Part shown: piece by piece, positions 15,366 to 22,386 of the stretch
Numbering within the stretch: position 1 is the first letter of the stretch
How the letters are laid out: the number at the start of each line of letters is the position of its first letter
DNA from: Oscillospiraceae bacterium
Lineage (GTDB): Bacteria; Bacillota; Clostridia; Oscillospirales; Ruminococcaceae
DNA length: 29,195 nt
Reading direction: 5' to 3'
NCBI GenBank assembly: GCA_900768995.1
Contig: CAAGEZ010000034.1
Span: forward strand, 1-29,195
Notes under the pieces: model-generated
Seen by the model: only the letters and a program-made list of their open reading frames with translations
What the model was told of the DNA's origin: nothing
Database searches by the model: none
Translations under genes and position numbers: made by a program

Positions 15366-15394
15366 TTGACTTTTGGGGTATGGTATGATATACT
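15366..15394 (+). promoter_or_regulatory. Promoter of the tRNA-Thr/tRNA-Tyr operon
   Basis: TTGACT (15366-15371), 17 bases, TATACT (15389-15394). Strong, as expected for stable RNA; start expected near 15401. Confidence 0.8.
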
Positions 15395-15438
15395 TTAATA
15401 GTCGCTTGAAGAGAGCACACGGAACTTAAAAAATTCAA

Positions 15439-15514
15439 GCTGGTGTAGCTCAGTTGGTAGAGCAGCTGATTTGTAATCAGCAGGTCGGGGGTTCAAGTCC
15501 GTCCACCAGCTCCA
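15439..15514 (+). tRNA. tRNA-Thr (anticodon TGT)
   Basis: Acceptor arms GCTGGTG and CACCAGC pair fully; D-loop AGCTCAGTTGGTAGAGC; anticodon stem-loop CTGATTTGTAATCAG with anticodon TGT; T-loop GGTTCAAGTCC; encoded CCA at 15512-15514. It is separated from tRNA-Tyr by three bases. Confidence 0.97.
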
Positions 15515-15517
15515 TAT

Positions 15518-15601
15518 GGAAGAGTTCCCGAGTGGCCAAAGGGGGCAGACTGTAAATCTGTTGCTTCGGCTTCGGTGGTTCGAATCCACCCTCTTCCACC
15601 A
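15518..15601 (+). tRNA. tRNA-Tyr (anticodon GTA)
   Basis: Class II tRNA with a long variable arm (TTGCTTCGGCTTC region). Acceptor GGAAGAG pairs with CTCTTCC; anticodon loop CTGTAAA gives GTA; T-loop GGTTCGAATCC; encoded CCA at 15599-15601. Transcribed with tRNA-Thr. Confidence 0.97.
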
Positions 15602-15608
15602 GTAAATT

Positions 15609-15639
15609 GCCTTGCAGGTTTTGCCTGCAAGGCTTTTTT
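15609..15639 (+). terminator. Terminator of the tRNA operon
   Basis: GCCTTGCAGG (15609-15618), loop TTTTG, CCTGCAAGGC (15624-15633), then TTTTTT. Perfect 10-bp stem. Confidence 0.92.
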
Positions 15640-15765
15640 ATGCAAAGACGTATTTGTATGGGTTCTATAGAATTTTTGGCAACAGTTAAATTTATTCGGG
15701 CATAATATCCATACGGCAGAGACGAAATTAAAGAAAAAATTTCTAAAAAATGAAAGGAAATCCTT

Positions 15766-17586
15766 ATGGTACGAAACGATCTGCGCAATATTGCAATCAT
15801 AGCCCACGTTGACCACGGAAAGACTACTCTTGTTGATGAAATGCTCAAGCAGGGCGGTGCTTTCAGAGAAAATCAGGAGGTCGAGGACAGAGTAATGGAC
15901 TCCAACGACATCGAGCGTGAGAGAGGCATTACAATTCTCGCAAAGAACACCTCCGTTAAATACAACGGCGTTAAGATAAACATTATCGACACCCCGGGTC
16001 ACGCTGATTTCGGCGGCGAGGTTGAACGTGTCCTCAAAATGGTTGACGGCGTTATCCTCCTCGTTGATGCTGCGGAAGGACCTATGCCCCAGACAAGATT
16101 CGTTCTTTCAAAGGCTCTTGAGCTTGGTCACAAGATAATCATTGTTGTAAACAAGATCGACCGTCCCGATGCCCGTCTTGACGAGATCGGCGATGAAGTC
16201 CTCGAGCTTCTTCTTGACCTCGATGCAAACGATGAGCAGCTTGAAAGCCCTATCCTTTTCTGCTCCGGACGTGCAGGCACCTGCTCCCTCAGCCAGTATG
16301 AGGCAGGAACAGACCTGAAGCCCCTTTTCGACACTATCCTTGACTATATCCCTGCTCCCGAGGGTGACGAGAACGGCCCTATGCAGATGCTTATCTCCTC
16401 TATCGACTACAACGATTATGTGGGAAGAACAGGCATCGGCCGTGTTGAGAGAGGCGTTATCAAGGTAAATCAGCCCGTTATCGTCGGCGATTACCACGAG
16501 ACAAAGAAGCCTTATAACAGCAAGATCGTTACAATCAGCCAGATCGAAGGACTTGGCAGGCAGAATGTTGATGAAGCCAAGGTCGGCGATATCGTATGGA
16601 TATCGGGTATCGAGAACATCACTATCGGCGATACCCTCTGCGCTGCGGATAATTATGAGCCTCTGCCTTTTGTTAAGATATCCGAGCCTACCGTTGAGAT
16701 GACATTCTCCGTAAACGACAGCCCCTTTGCAGGCAGAGAGGGCAAGTTCGTTACATCCCGTCAGCTCCGTGAGAGACTTTTCAAGGAAGTTCTGAGAGAC
16801 GTTTCCCTGAGAGTTTCTGAGACTGAAAACACCGATGCATTCAGAGTATGCGGACGTGGCGAGATGCATCTTTCCATTCTCATTGAGAATATGCGCCGTG
16901 AGGGCTATGAGCTTGGCGTATCGACTCCCCGTGTTCTTATGAAGGAAATTGACGGCGTTATGTGCGAGCCTATGGAGAGACTTGTTATCGACGTCCCCGA
17001 GGACTGCACAGGCTCTGTTATGGAGAAAATGGGCACAAGAAAGGCAGAGCTTCAGACAATGCACCCCCAGGGCAGCCGTATGAGACTTGAATTTATAATC
17101 CCTGCAAGAGGACTTTTTGGCTACAAGAGCGAATTTCTCACCGACACCAAGGGTGAGGGCGTTATGAGCAGCATTTTCGATTCCTACCAGCCTTACAAGG
17201 GCGATATCCCCAGAAGAAACACAGGCTCTCTTATCTCCTTTGAGACAGGCGAGGCTGTTACCTACGGTCTGTTCAACGCACAGGAGAGAGGCTCTCTCTT
17301 CATCGGTGCAGGCACTCCCGTTTATGAGGGAATGGTCGTTGGCGCATCTCCCAAGGTTGAGGATCTTGTGGTCAACGTATGTAAGAAGAAGCATCTTACA
17401 AACACCCGTGCAAGCGGTTCCGATGATGCTCTCCGTCTTGTTCCTCCCAGAAAGCTTTCCCTTGAGGACAGCCTTGAGTTTATTGCTGATGATGAGCTCC
17501 TTGAAGTAACACCCAAGTCCATCAGAATCAGAAAGCGTATCCTTGACAACGCTCTCAGAGCAAAGACCAGAGCCAAGGAAAAGTAA
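15766..17586 (+). CDS. typA: Translational GTPase TypA/BipA
   Basis: Ribosome-binding GTPase of the EF-G/LepA family that supports 50S assembly and growth under cold and other stress. Its 606 residues are normal. GTPase motifs: AHVDHGKT (13-20), the ERERGITI switch I (about 49-56), DTPGHADF and NKID. Domains II, III, V and the TypA-specific C-terminal domain follow, with PARGLFGYKSEFLTDTKGEG typical of TypA. Start ATG has GAAAGGAAATCC upstream. It is transcribed alone, between the tRNA terminator and the hairpin at 17672-17708. Codon use is strongly biased (GAG, CTC, CGT), as for highly expressed genes. Confidence 0.97.
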   Translation: MVRNDLRNIAIIAHVDHGKTTLVDEMLKQGGAFRENQEVEDRVMDSNDIERERGITILAKNTSVKYNGVKINIIDTPGHADFGGEVERVLKMVDGVILLVDAAEGPMPQTRFVLSKALELGHKIIIVVNKIDRPDARLDEIGDEVLELLLDLDANDEQLESPILFCSGRAGTCSLSQYEAGTDLKPLFDTILDYIPAPEGDENGPMQMLISSIDYNDYVGRTGIGRVERGVIKVNQPVIVGDYHETKKPYNSKIVTISQIEGLGRQNVDEAKVGDIVWISGIENITIGDTLCAADNYEPLPFVKISEPTVEMTFSVNDSPFAGREGKFVTSRQLRERLFKEVLRDVSLRVSETENTDAFRVCGRGEMHLSILIENMRREGYELGVSTPRVLMKEIDGVMCEPMERLVIDVPEDCTGSVMEKMGTRKAELQTMHPQGSRMRLEFIIPARGLFGYKSEFLTDTKGEGVMSSIFDSYQPYKGDIPRRNTGSLISFETGEAVTYGLFNAQERGSLFIGAGTPVYEGMVVGASPKVEDLVVNVCKKKHLTNTRASGSDDALRLVPPRKLSLEDSLEFIADDELLEVTPKSIRIRKRILDNALRAKTRAKEK

Positions 17587-17671
17587 GGCAGGGCAGGCTG
17601 AGCCTGCACCCAGTCGTTCTGAAATTTGTTTGGACGTCAAATTGGCGGCTCGGTAACTTCACGAACTATTG

Positions 17672-17708
17672 AAAAACGGCTGATGAATTATTTTCATCAG
17701 CCGTTTTT
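17672..17708 (+). terminator. Terminator of typA
   Basis: AAAAACGGCTGATGAA (17672-17687) pairs with TTCATCAGCCGTTTTT (17693-17708) around TTATT, with more T after. Its stem core is nearly identical to that of the rplL terminator at 25141-25175. Confidence 0.92.
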
Positions 17709-17722
17709 TTATCCAAAACCTC

Positions 17723-17751
17723 TTGCAATTCATAGCATATCGGTGTATTAT
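17723..17751 (+). promoter_or_regulatory. Probable promoter of the ttcA-like gene
   Basis: TTGCAA (17723-17728), 17 bases, TATTAT (17746-17751). An overlapping TATAAT at 17749-17754 is an alternative -10 with longer spacing. Confidence 0.5.
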
Positions 17752-17819
17752 AATATATATGTGCGCATAACGCTTTTGGCGGCATTGCGCAGATAAAATC
17801 TATCATTGGAGTGGAGATT

Positions 17820-18587
17820 ATGCAGAGCGTTCAGAGAATGCTGGGATATATGCGGAAGGCTATACAGGAATTTGATATGATACAGGACGGCGACCACATT
17901 GCCGTTGGAGTATCGGGCGGCAAGGACAGTATGGTCCTGCTTATGGGGCTTACAGAGCTGCGCCGTTTCATCGGTATCGACTACAAGCTCACCGCTATTA
18001 CCATTGACCCCCTTTTTGACGGCGAGAGGACGGATTATTCCCCCATTGCGGAGCTGTGCGCCAAGGGCGGCGTTGATTTCAAGCTCATTGAGACGGACAT
18101 TGCCCGAATCGTTTTTGACATAAAAAAAGACCCCAACCCCTGCAGTCTGTGTGCAAAGCTGAGACGTGGCGCACTCCACACGGCTACAAAGGAGCTGGGC
18201 TGCAACAAGCTTGCTCTGGGTCATAATTATGATGATGCTGTTGAAACATTTATGATGAATCTGTTCAACGAGGGACGCATCGGCTGCTTTGCCCCTGTGA
18301 GCTATATGTCAAAGCGTGATCTTACGGTCATAAGACCTATGGTGCTGGCTCCCGAGAGAGATGTTCTCCGTTGTGCCGAGGGTGCAGAGCTTACTGTTGT
18401 AAAGAGCAAATGTCCCGAAGCGGGGCATACATACCGTCAGGTCACAAAGGATATGCTCAAGGAGCTTGAAAAGACCAACCGTGGCGTTACTGCCCGTATT
18501 TTCGGCGCTATGCGCAGGGCTAAGGTTGACGGCTGGGCAGGCAAGGAGTTTGAAAATTATGTCTGCAAGACTTCGGTGAGAAGCTGA
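17820..18587 (+). CDS. TtcA-family tRNA 2-thiolation protein
   Basis: ATP-binding PP-loop enzyme of the TtcA/TtuA group; TtcA makes 2-thiocytidine at position 32 of tRNA. The PP-loop is SGGKDS (32-37). Three Cys that would hold a [4Fe-4S] cluster are present: CSLC (108, 111) and KCPEAG (198). LALGHNYDDAVETFMMNLFN (131-150) is the usual TtcA block. The start is the ATG at 17820, eight bases from GGAG; an in-frame GTG at 17811 lies in the SD region. 255 residues. Whether it modifies C32 or another base in this organism cannot be told from sequence. Confidence 0.88.
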   Translation: MQSVQRMLGYMRKAIQEFDMIQDGDHIAVGVSGGKDSMVLLMGLTELRRFIGIDYKLTAITIDPLFDGERTDYSPIAELCAKGGVDFKLIETDIARIVFDIKKDPNPCSLCAKLRRGALHTATKELGCNKLALGHNYDDAVETFMMNLFNEGRIGCFAPVSYMSKRDLTVIRPMVLAPERDVLRCAEGAELTVVKSKCPEAGHTYRQVTKDMLKELEKTNRGVTARIFGAMRRAKVDGWAGKEFENYVCKTSVRS

Positions 18588-18596
18588 TATAATATC

Positions 18597-18625
18597 TTGA
18601 CATTTTCGCATTTGTCGGATATAAT
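18597..18625 (+). promoter_or_regulatory. Consensus promoter of the PASTA gene
   Basis: TTGACA (18597-18602), 17 bases, TATAAT (18620-18625): exact sigma-A consensus, 49 bases before the ATG. A strong intact promoter in front of a frameshifted gene is notable. Confidence 0.85.
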
Positions 18626-18673
18626 AACAGAAATAACATCTTTTATTTACCGGGTTGAAACGGAGATGAGCAA

Positions 18674-19124
18674 ATGGACTTTTGCAGCACACATTATATG
18701 ACGATGGAGGACATCATTCTTTTTATAGTGTTTTTCTGTGTGGCGGCAATATTTTTTATAAGTGTTGTTGGAATAAATATCAGAAAGAAGAAGCAAAAGA
18801 AAATTTTCCCCTTTGTAATATCCGCTTCAATATCGGCAGCAGTTATAGTTTTACCGATAGCTGTAATGGTTGTTGACCTTGTTATTCCTCCCCAACTTCC
18901 CCCGGATATAACCGCTATGGTAGACCTTAAAGGCTATGATTATAATGATTGCAGGGACATTTATGCCGAATATTTTGATCTGACTATTGAAAGCGAGGAG
19001 TATTCCTCTGAATATCCCAAGGGGGACGATAATCAGGCATTCTCCAAGAGAGGGCTTGCCGATAGAGATAGGCAATGCTGAGGTAAGATGTGTTGTAAGC
19101 AAGGGAGTCGAAACGGCAGAGTAA
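18674..19124 (+). pseudogene. Two-span membrane protein with a PASTA domain, frameshifted
   Basis: The uninterrupted frame gives 135 residues (18674-19081) and ends in a nonsense tail. Spans lie at about 12-34 and 44-66 with a basic loop IRKKKQKKIFPF between. From residue 80 a PASTA domain begins (DLKGYDYNDCRDIYAEYF, then SEEYSSEYPKG) but breaks at a run of five G (19021-19025). With four G the frame would continue TIIRHSPREGLPIEIGNAEV, then RCVVSKGVETAE, to a TAA at 19122-19124, exactly the second half of a PASTA repeat; the restored protein has 149 residues. PASTA domains bind peptidoglycan or muropeptides. The shift may be a real mutation, phase variation in the G-run, or a sequencing error. 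CGGAG precedes the ATG. Confidence 0.75.
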
Positions 19125-19165
19125 AAACTTACGGAAAACGGAAATAAATAATTTGTAAGATATGC

Positions 19166-19204
19166 AAAACTCTCCCGCAGAAAATTTCTGCGAGAGAGTT
19201 TTAT
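19166..19204 (+). terminator. Terminator of the PASTA gene
   Basis: AAAACTCTC, C, CGCAGAA pairs with TTCTGCG, A, GAGAGTTTT (one internal mismatch), a long stem ending in a T-tract. It can act in both directions. Confidence 0.75.
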
Positions 19205-19208
19205 TATA

Positions 19209-19320
19209 GTATTATACTAAGAACCAATTAAAAACTGTACAAAAAATCGAGCATAATCTTGCATATATGGATTATGCGAAGATTTTTTGTCTACAGTTTT
19301 ATTGGTTATTAGTATTATAC
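19209..19320. repeat. Long imperfect palindrome, MITE-like
   Basis: Arms of about 50 bases: 19209-19258 and 19270-19320, with an 11-base loop (TTGCATATATG). Left arm start GTATTATACTAAGAACCAAT matches the reverse complement of the right end, GTATAATACTAATAACCAAT. ACTGTA, AAAAAATC and GCATAATC are also shared in order. AGTATTATAC stands at both ends in direct orientation. No ORF fits inside. The right end contains the mcrC stop codon. A miniature inverted-repeat element or an unusually long bidirectional terminator would both fit. Confidence 0.7.
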
Positions 19321-20667
19321 CGCCGCACCTGCCGCACGTCTCTTTTCGGAGTCCTCGATCTTCTGACCGAAAATATGTTCAAGCACGACCGCAAGACTGG
19401 CTTCCATATCGCCGATATCCACGAAATAAACACGTCCGAGAATGCCGTCCTCGTTTTTGAAGCATATCTCTCGGTTGTCCTCACGGGTCTGAGGGGTTGA
19501 AGGGTATATGTAGCAGACTGATTGCGCTTTGTACATTTCGAGCAAATTATACAAATCGTATATATCTGTCTGCAATATTCCCATATTTTCATCATTTGAT
19601 GAAAGCCCCTGCCACTTGGAGTCGATAACAACTCTCATTCCGTCAGCACGGCTCGTCATTACCGCAAGAGCCTGTGCGCTGTCTCGTGGCATAGGTCGGT
19701 TAAGGCGGGGATAGCGTTTCTTTTGCAGTTCTATCTTGAATCGCTGGTTGTCAAGCATACGGCTGAGGCTGTATGCGGTGTAATTGTCGAACAGCTCGCC
19801 TGAGGGGAATATTACTGCATATGCAACATTTCTGCCGCTTGTAACGGTGACATAGCGGCTGAGCAGGAAAATTTCCGCCCACCTGAGGGCGTTTCCATAT
19901 CCCGCCATACTTCTGTCAAGAACAGATGCGGCAAAATCCTGCTTGTAATTCTGGGAATACTCAACTCCGTCAAAGTTAGCGATAAGGCTGTCCAGCTTGT
20001 TTCTGCTTCGGGCGGAGGAGGTGATGTTCCTCAGATATTTGAGCGTGGATTTTATGAGCCTGTTTTCGGGTCGGTCAATGGTGAAAACATCATACTGAAC
20101 GTAAAATTTGTCCTTGTGGGCAAAATTTTTCGTTGCGTGCTTTGCATATATTACCTTGCCCTTAAGGAAGTGTTCATTGTCCTCATAAGGGCGGTAGATC
20201 TGCTTCAGACCGTTCTTGACGATACCCGTCACCTCGTTGATGAATGCAAGGATAAAGGACTCAAAAACATTCAGTGCTTCCGATGCACGGTTGTTCATAT
20301 TGTAATTTGTCAGGGGAAGATTTCTCATTGATTTGAGCATATTGAGAAAAATTCTCTTGTTTGAAAGCTCTTCTCCCTTGCTGTTTTTTGCTGAGATCAT
20401 CGGAAGTATCTCTATCTGGGTTCCGTCCTTGAAAACCATTGCGCCTACATATCCGCCTGCACGGAGGATACGGTTGTTTCCCTCGCCCTCTGAGTCGAGC
20501 ATATAGCTGTTTATGCCTCTGGGATCGGGCATTTTCTTTTCAAACACAAAGGACTCCAGCATTTCAAAGATATCGGCAGGGAGCGCAACGCCGCCCTCCA
20601 CTTCCGAAAGTCCGTCGATTTTGAAAAAATCGCTTTCACGCAGCTTATATCGGTCTCTTTTGCCCAT
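19315..20667 (-). CDS. mcrC: McrC-family restriction endonuclease subunit
   Basis: Nuclease partner of McrB in modification-dependent restriction: McrB hydrolyses GTP and moves on DNA, McrC stimulates it and cuts. 450 residues in McrC order: an N-terminal beta-rich domain (about 1-115), a helical middle with FLKGKVIYAKHATKNFAHKD (167-186) and DRPENRLIKSTLKYL (198-212), and a C-terminal PD-(D/E)xK nuclease with VVIDSKW (346-352; D349, K351). The first catalytic Asp is uncertain; D342 is only seven residues before D349. The last codons and stop lie in the palindrome at 19209-19320. ATG preceded by AGGAGGGCGGC. It lies 63 bases after mcrB. Confidence 0.88.
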   Translation of the reverse strand: MGKRDRYKLRESDFFKIDGLSEVEGGVALPADIFEMLESFVFEKKMPDPRGINSYMLDSEGEGNNRILRAGGYVGAMVFKDGTQIEILPMISAKNSKGEELSNKRIFLNMLKSMRNLPLTNYNMNNRASEALNVFESFILAFINEVTGIVKNGLKQIYRPYEDNEHFLKGKVIYAKHATKNFAHKDKFYVQYDVFTIDRPENRLIKSTLKYLRNITSSARSRNKLDSLIANFDGVEYSQNYKQDFAASVLDRSMAGYGNALRWAEIFLLSRYVTVTSGRNVAYAVIFPSGELFDNYTAYSLSRMLDNQRFKIELQKKRYPRLNRPMPRDSAQALAVMTSRADGMRVVIDSKWQGLSSNDENMGILQTDIYDLYNLLEMYKAQSVCYIYPSTPQTREDNREICFKNEDGILGRVYFVDIGDMEASLAVVLEHIFGQKIEDSEKRRAAGAAV

Positions 20668-20696
20668 ATGCCGCCCTCCTGTGCACAGTTTAAAAT

Positions 20697-20722
20697 AAGG
20701 GGCGTGCAGCGCATTGCCCCTT
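20697..20722 (-). terminator. Intercistronic hairpin between mcrB and mcrC
   Basis: AAGGGGC (20697-20703) pairs with GCCCCTT (20716-20722); on the minus strand ATTTTA follows. It is a weak terminator or processing site that could lower mcrC relative to mcrB. Confidence 0.45.
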
Positions 20723-20730
20723 AATTATTA

Positions 20731-21741
20731 TCAAAGCAGCTTTCTGTAGGAATCAATGTTCCAGAATGCAGCTTCGTTTATCTCGTATGTATCGTCTACA
20801 TCGAGGAAAAGCTCAACATTTTCGCCGAATGTCTTTTTGTAGTCAATTGCAAGTGCTTTGACAAACTGTTCGTCAGGCTCCTTGTTGTAATCGCCAAGCA
20901 CCCAGCGTATTTTCTGATAATCGCCGTAGAAATACTCCTGGAGCAGGGGAACGATTGCATTTTTGAAGATAGAACCGAGACGCTGGATAGACGGGTCGGT
21001 TTTGAGGGACATAAAATAAGCGTGTCCGATGGTGTGCTCTCTGTCGCAGAGAATCTCAATTCTCTTGTTGATAGTGGAGAGCAGTGCTTCAATGCTCACA
21101 TCTTCAACATATGTATCGTGGAAAAGCTCAGGCTGAGGGAGCATTTCAACGAAGTCAAAACGACGGCGTATAGCGGTGTCAAGCAGTGCAATGGAACGGT
21201 CGGCAGTGTTCATTGTGCCGACGATATAAACATTGGAGGGAACGCCGAATGGCTCCTGCGAATATGCAAGCCGTACCTTAACTTCCTCGGGCTCGCCAAG
21301 ACGCTTTGAAGGCTCGATAACGGTGATAAGCTCACCGAAAATCTTTGAGATATTGCCTCGGTTTATCTCATCAATGATGAAAACATATCGTTCGTCGGGG
21401 TGCTCCGCAGCCTTCTGACAGAACTCACGGAAAATGCCCTTGTCAACAACGTAGACCATTTCCTTTTTACGTGTACGCTCACCACGCTCGTTCATAGTCT
21501 CGAGGAAAACGGGCTTGATACCCTCGATAAATTCCTCGTATCCCATAGACTGGTGGAATGTGGTGAATTCGATCTGACCAAAGCTGTTTTTCAGCTCGTT
21601 GTAGCGGTCGAGCATAGAATTATAGTCCTTTTTCATTACCGCTTCAACGGGAATGTTGTAGATTATCGCCAGAGCATAGTTGACGGAGTTGTATGTTTTA
21701 CCGGTGCCGGGAGGGCCGTAAAGAATTATATTCTTTCCCAT
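20731..21741 (-). CDS. mcrB: McrB-type AAA+ GTPase lacking the N-terminal DNA-binding domain
   Basis: Motor subunit of an McrBC restriction system. The 336 residues begin almost at the nucleotide site: GPPGTGKT (9-16), Walker B VFIIDEI (120-126), the McrB signature MNTADRS (177-183) and RRRF (192-195) with candidate arginine fingers. E. coli McrB is 459 residues with an N-terminal domain that reads methylcytosine; here nothing precedes the P-loop, and an in-frame TAA lies 21 bases upstream of the ATG, so the short form is real in this sequence. Specificity must come from McrC, another protein or a different mechanism. AAAGG lies upstream of the ATG. No methyltransferase is nearby, as expected for a modification-dependent system. 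Confidence 0.9.
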   Translation of the reverse strand: MGKNIILYGPPGTGKTYNSVNYALAIIYNIPVEAVMKKDYNSMLDRYNELKNSFGQIEFTTFHQSMGYEEFIEGIKPVFLETMNERGERTRKKEMVYVVDKGIFREFCQKAAEHPDERYVFIIDEINRGNISKIFGELITVIEPSKRLGEPEEVKVRLAYSQEPFGVPSNVYIVGTMNTADRSIALLDTAIRRRFDFVEMLPQPELFHDTYVEDVSIEALLSTINKRIEILCDREHTIGHAYFMSLKTDPSIQRLGSIFKNAIVPLLQEYFYGDYQKIRWVLGDYNKEPDEQFVKALAIDYKKTFGENVELFLDVDDTYEINEAAFWNIDSYRKLL

Positions 21742-21778
21742 AATGATCCATACCTTTCGAGATTAATAACTATGTATA

Positions 21779-21807
21779 ATTGTATCATATTTGCATTAAA
21801 AAATCAA
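21779..21807 (-). promoter_or_regulatory. Promoter of mcrB-mcrC
   Basis: Minus strand TTGATT (21807-21802), 17 bases, TACAAT (21784-21779). Start expected near 21772, about 30 bases before the mcrB ATG. Confidence 0.65.
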
Positions 21808-21900
21808 TTGCAAAAACGTTTTCGGTTGTATATTCTGCACATTGAATAAAACAGTTCACAATTTTTTGGTAATCTTCAAGCATTTAGGCGAAGCTTTGGC

Positions 21901-21929
21901 AAAAAAATAGCAGGGACAAAAGCCCTGCT
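21901..21929 (-). terminator. Terminator of the candidate sRNA
   Basis: AGCAGGG (21909-21915) and CCCTGCT (21923-21929), followed on the minus strand by A and seven T (21907-21901). Confidence 0.85.
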
Positions 21930-22023
21930 TAGTCAGATGACATCACATAAAATAATATGTGTAGAACAAAAGAAAGGAGACAACAAAACGGATGTTAACA
22001 TAGAAATATAAGAACTTAACATC
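21901..22023 (-). ncRNA. Candidate small regulatory RNA upstream of mcrB
   Basis: Predicted transcript of about 120 nt between a strong promoter (22030-22058) and a strong terminator (21901-21929), with no coding potential. Minus-strand order: a 5' hairpin GATGTTAA / TTAACATC (22023-22016 with 21998-21991); a single-stranded CU-rich segment TGTCTCCTTTCTTTTG (21982-21967), whose complement contains AAGGAGA and so could cover ribosome binding sites; a second hairpin CACATA / TATGTG (21961-21944); and the terminator stem. This is the usual build of Gram-positive trans-acting sRNAs. It matches no family that I can name. Confidence 0.6.
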
Positions 22024-22220
22024 ATATATATTATAACGCATAAATCCGATTTAGTCAATATCTATAGAACAACTTTTACATTTTTGGAGGACTGCACAAT
22101 TTAGCGATGCATTCCTTATACAAAATGTACTGCAAACAAGTTATTATACAGACCGTAACATTACTTAGATCTATTACATATATGATGCAGTTCAAAGGCC
22201 GCATCAATTAGTTTGTTGCA
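22024..22220 (-). ncRNA. Possible upstream non-coding transcript
   Basis: RNA from the consensus promoter at 22227-22255 would run through here and into the sRNA terminator, about 320 nt in all. It opens near GCAACAA (pairs with TTGTTTGC near 22137-22130 with one bulge) and holds a hairpin TGATGC / GCATCA (22205-22182). The only ORF of note (22204-22076, 42 codons) lacks an SD. It may be a separate RNA ending internally, or a long form of the sRNA. Confidence 0.4.
22030..22058 (-). promoter_or_regulatory. Proximal sRNA promoter
   Basis: Minus strand TTGACT (22058-22053), 17 bases, TATAAT (22035-22030). Start expected at about 22023, exactly at the base of the 5' hairpin. Confidence 0.8.
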
Positions 22221-22226
22221 ATTATG

Positions 22227-22255
22227 ATTATATCACAGCTTGCGAATATTGTCAA
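22227..22255 (-). promoter_or_regulatory. Distal consensus promoter in the gene-free region
   Basis: Minus strand TTGACA (22255-22250), 17 bases, TATAAT (22232-22227): perfect consensus, with no coding gene for 490 bases downstream until mcrB. Confidence 0.85.
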
Positions 22256-22336
22256 GCGGCGTAAACGATTGAAAAAATAAAATATTGGAGAGCGTTTTTG
22301 TGTATATTTACCACGACATTTTCCGACAAAAAATGC

Positions 22337-22361
22337 CCCGTCAGCAGTGTGTGCAGACGGG
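22337..22361 (-). terminator. Terminator of the Ala/Glu-rich secreted protein gene
   Basis: CCCGTC (22337-22342) and GACGGG (22356-22361), then on the minus strand GCATTTTTTG. It separates this gene from the sRNA region. Confidence 0.75.
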
Positions 22362-22386
22362 ACATAAAGCCTATATTTACGGGCTA

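Noticed and set aside
15439..15601. tRNA attachment site for an integrated element
   Set aside because: No integrase gene or repeated tRNA 3' end is present nearby; typA follows directly.
15493..16002. Minus-strand ORF reading WIRTTEAEATDLQSAPFGHS and similar
   Set aside because: It is the antisense translation of tRNA-Thr and tRNA-Tyr, a well-known source of false proteins, and its rest is antisense to typA.
17590..17604. GCAGGCTGAGCCTGC as a terminator of typA
   Set aside because: The short dyad has no U-tract; the strong hairpin at 17672-17708 fits better.
16108..17640. 510-codon open frame on the minus strand
   Set aside because: Fully antisense to typA and explained by its strong codon bias; no SD or family resemblance.
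22076..22204. 42-codon minus-strand ORF starting MRPLNCIIYV in the sRNA region
   Set aside because: No SD before the ATG, which sits inside a hairpin; composition not convincing. Kept as non-coding.
22024..22220. 6S RNA
   Set aside because: I could not find the closed rod with a large central bubble that 6S RNA needs; pairing between the ends is partial.
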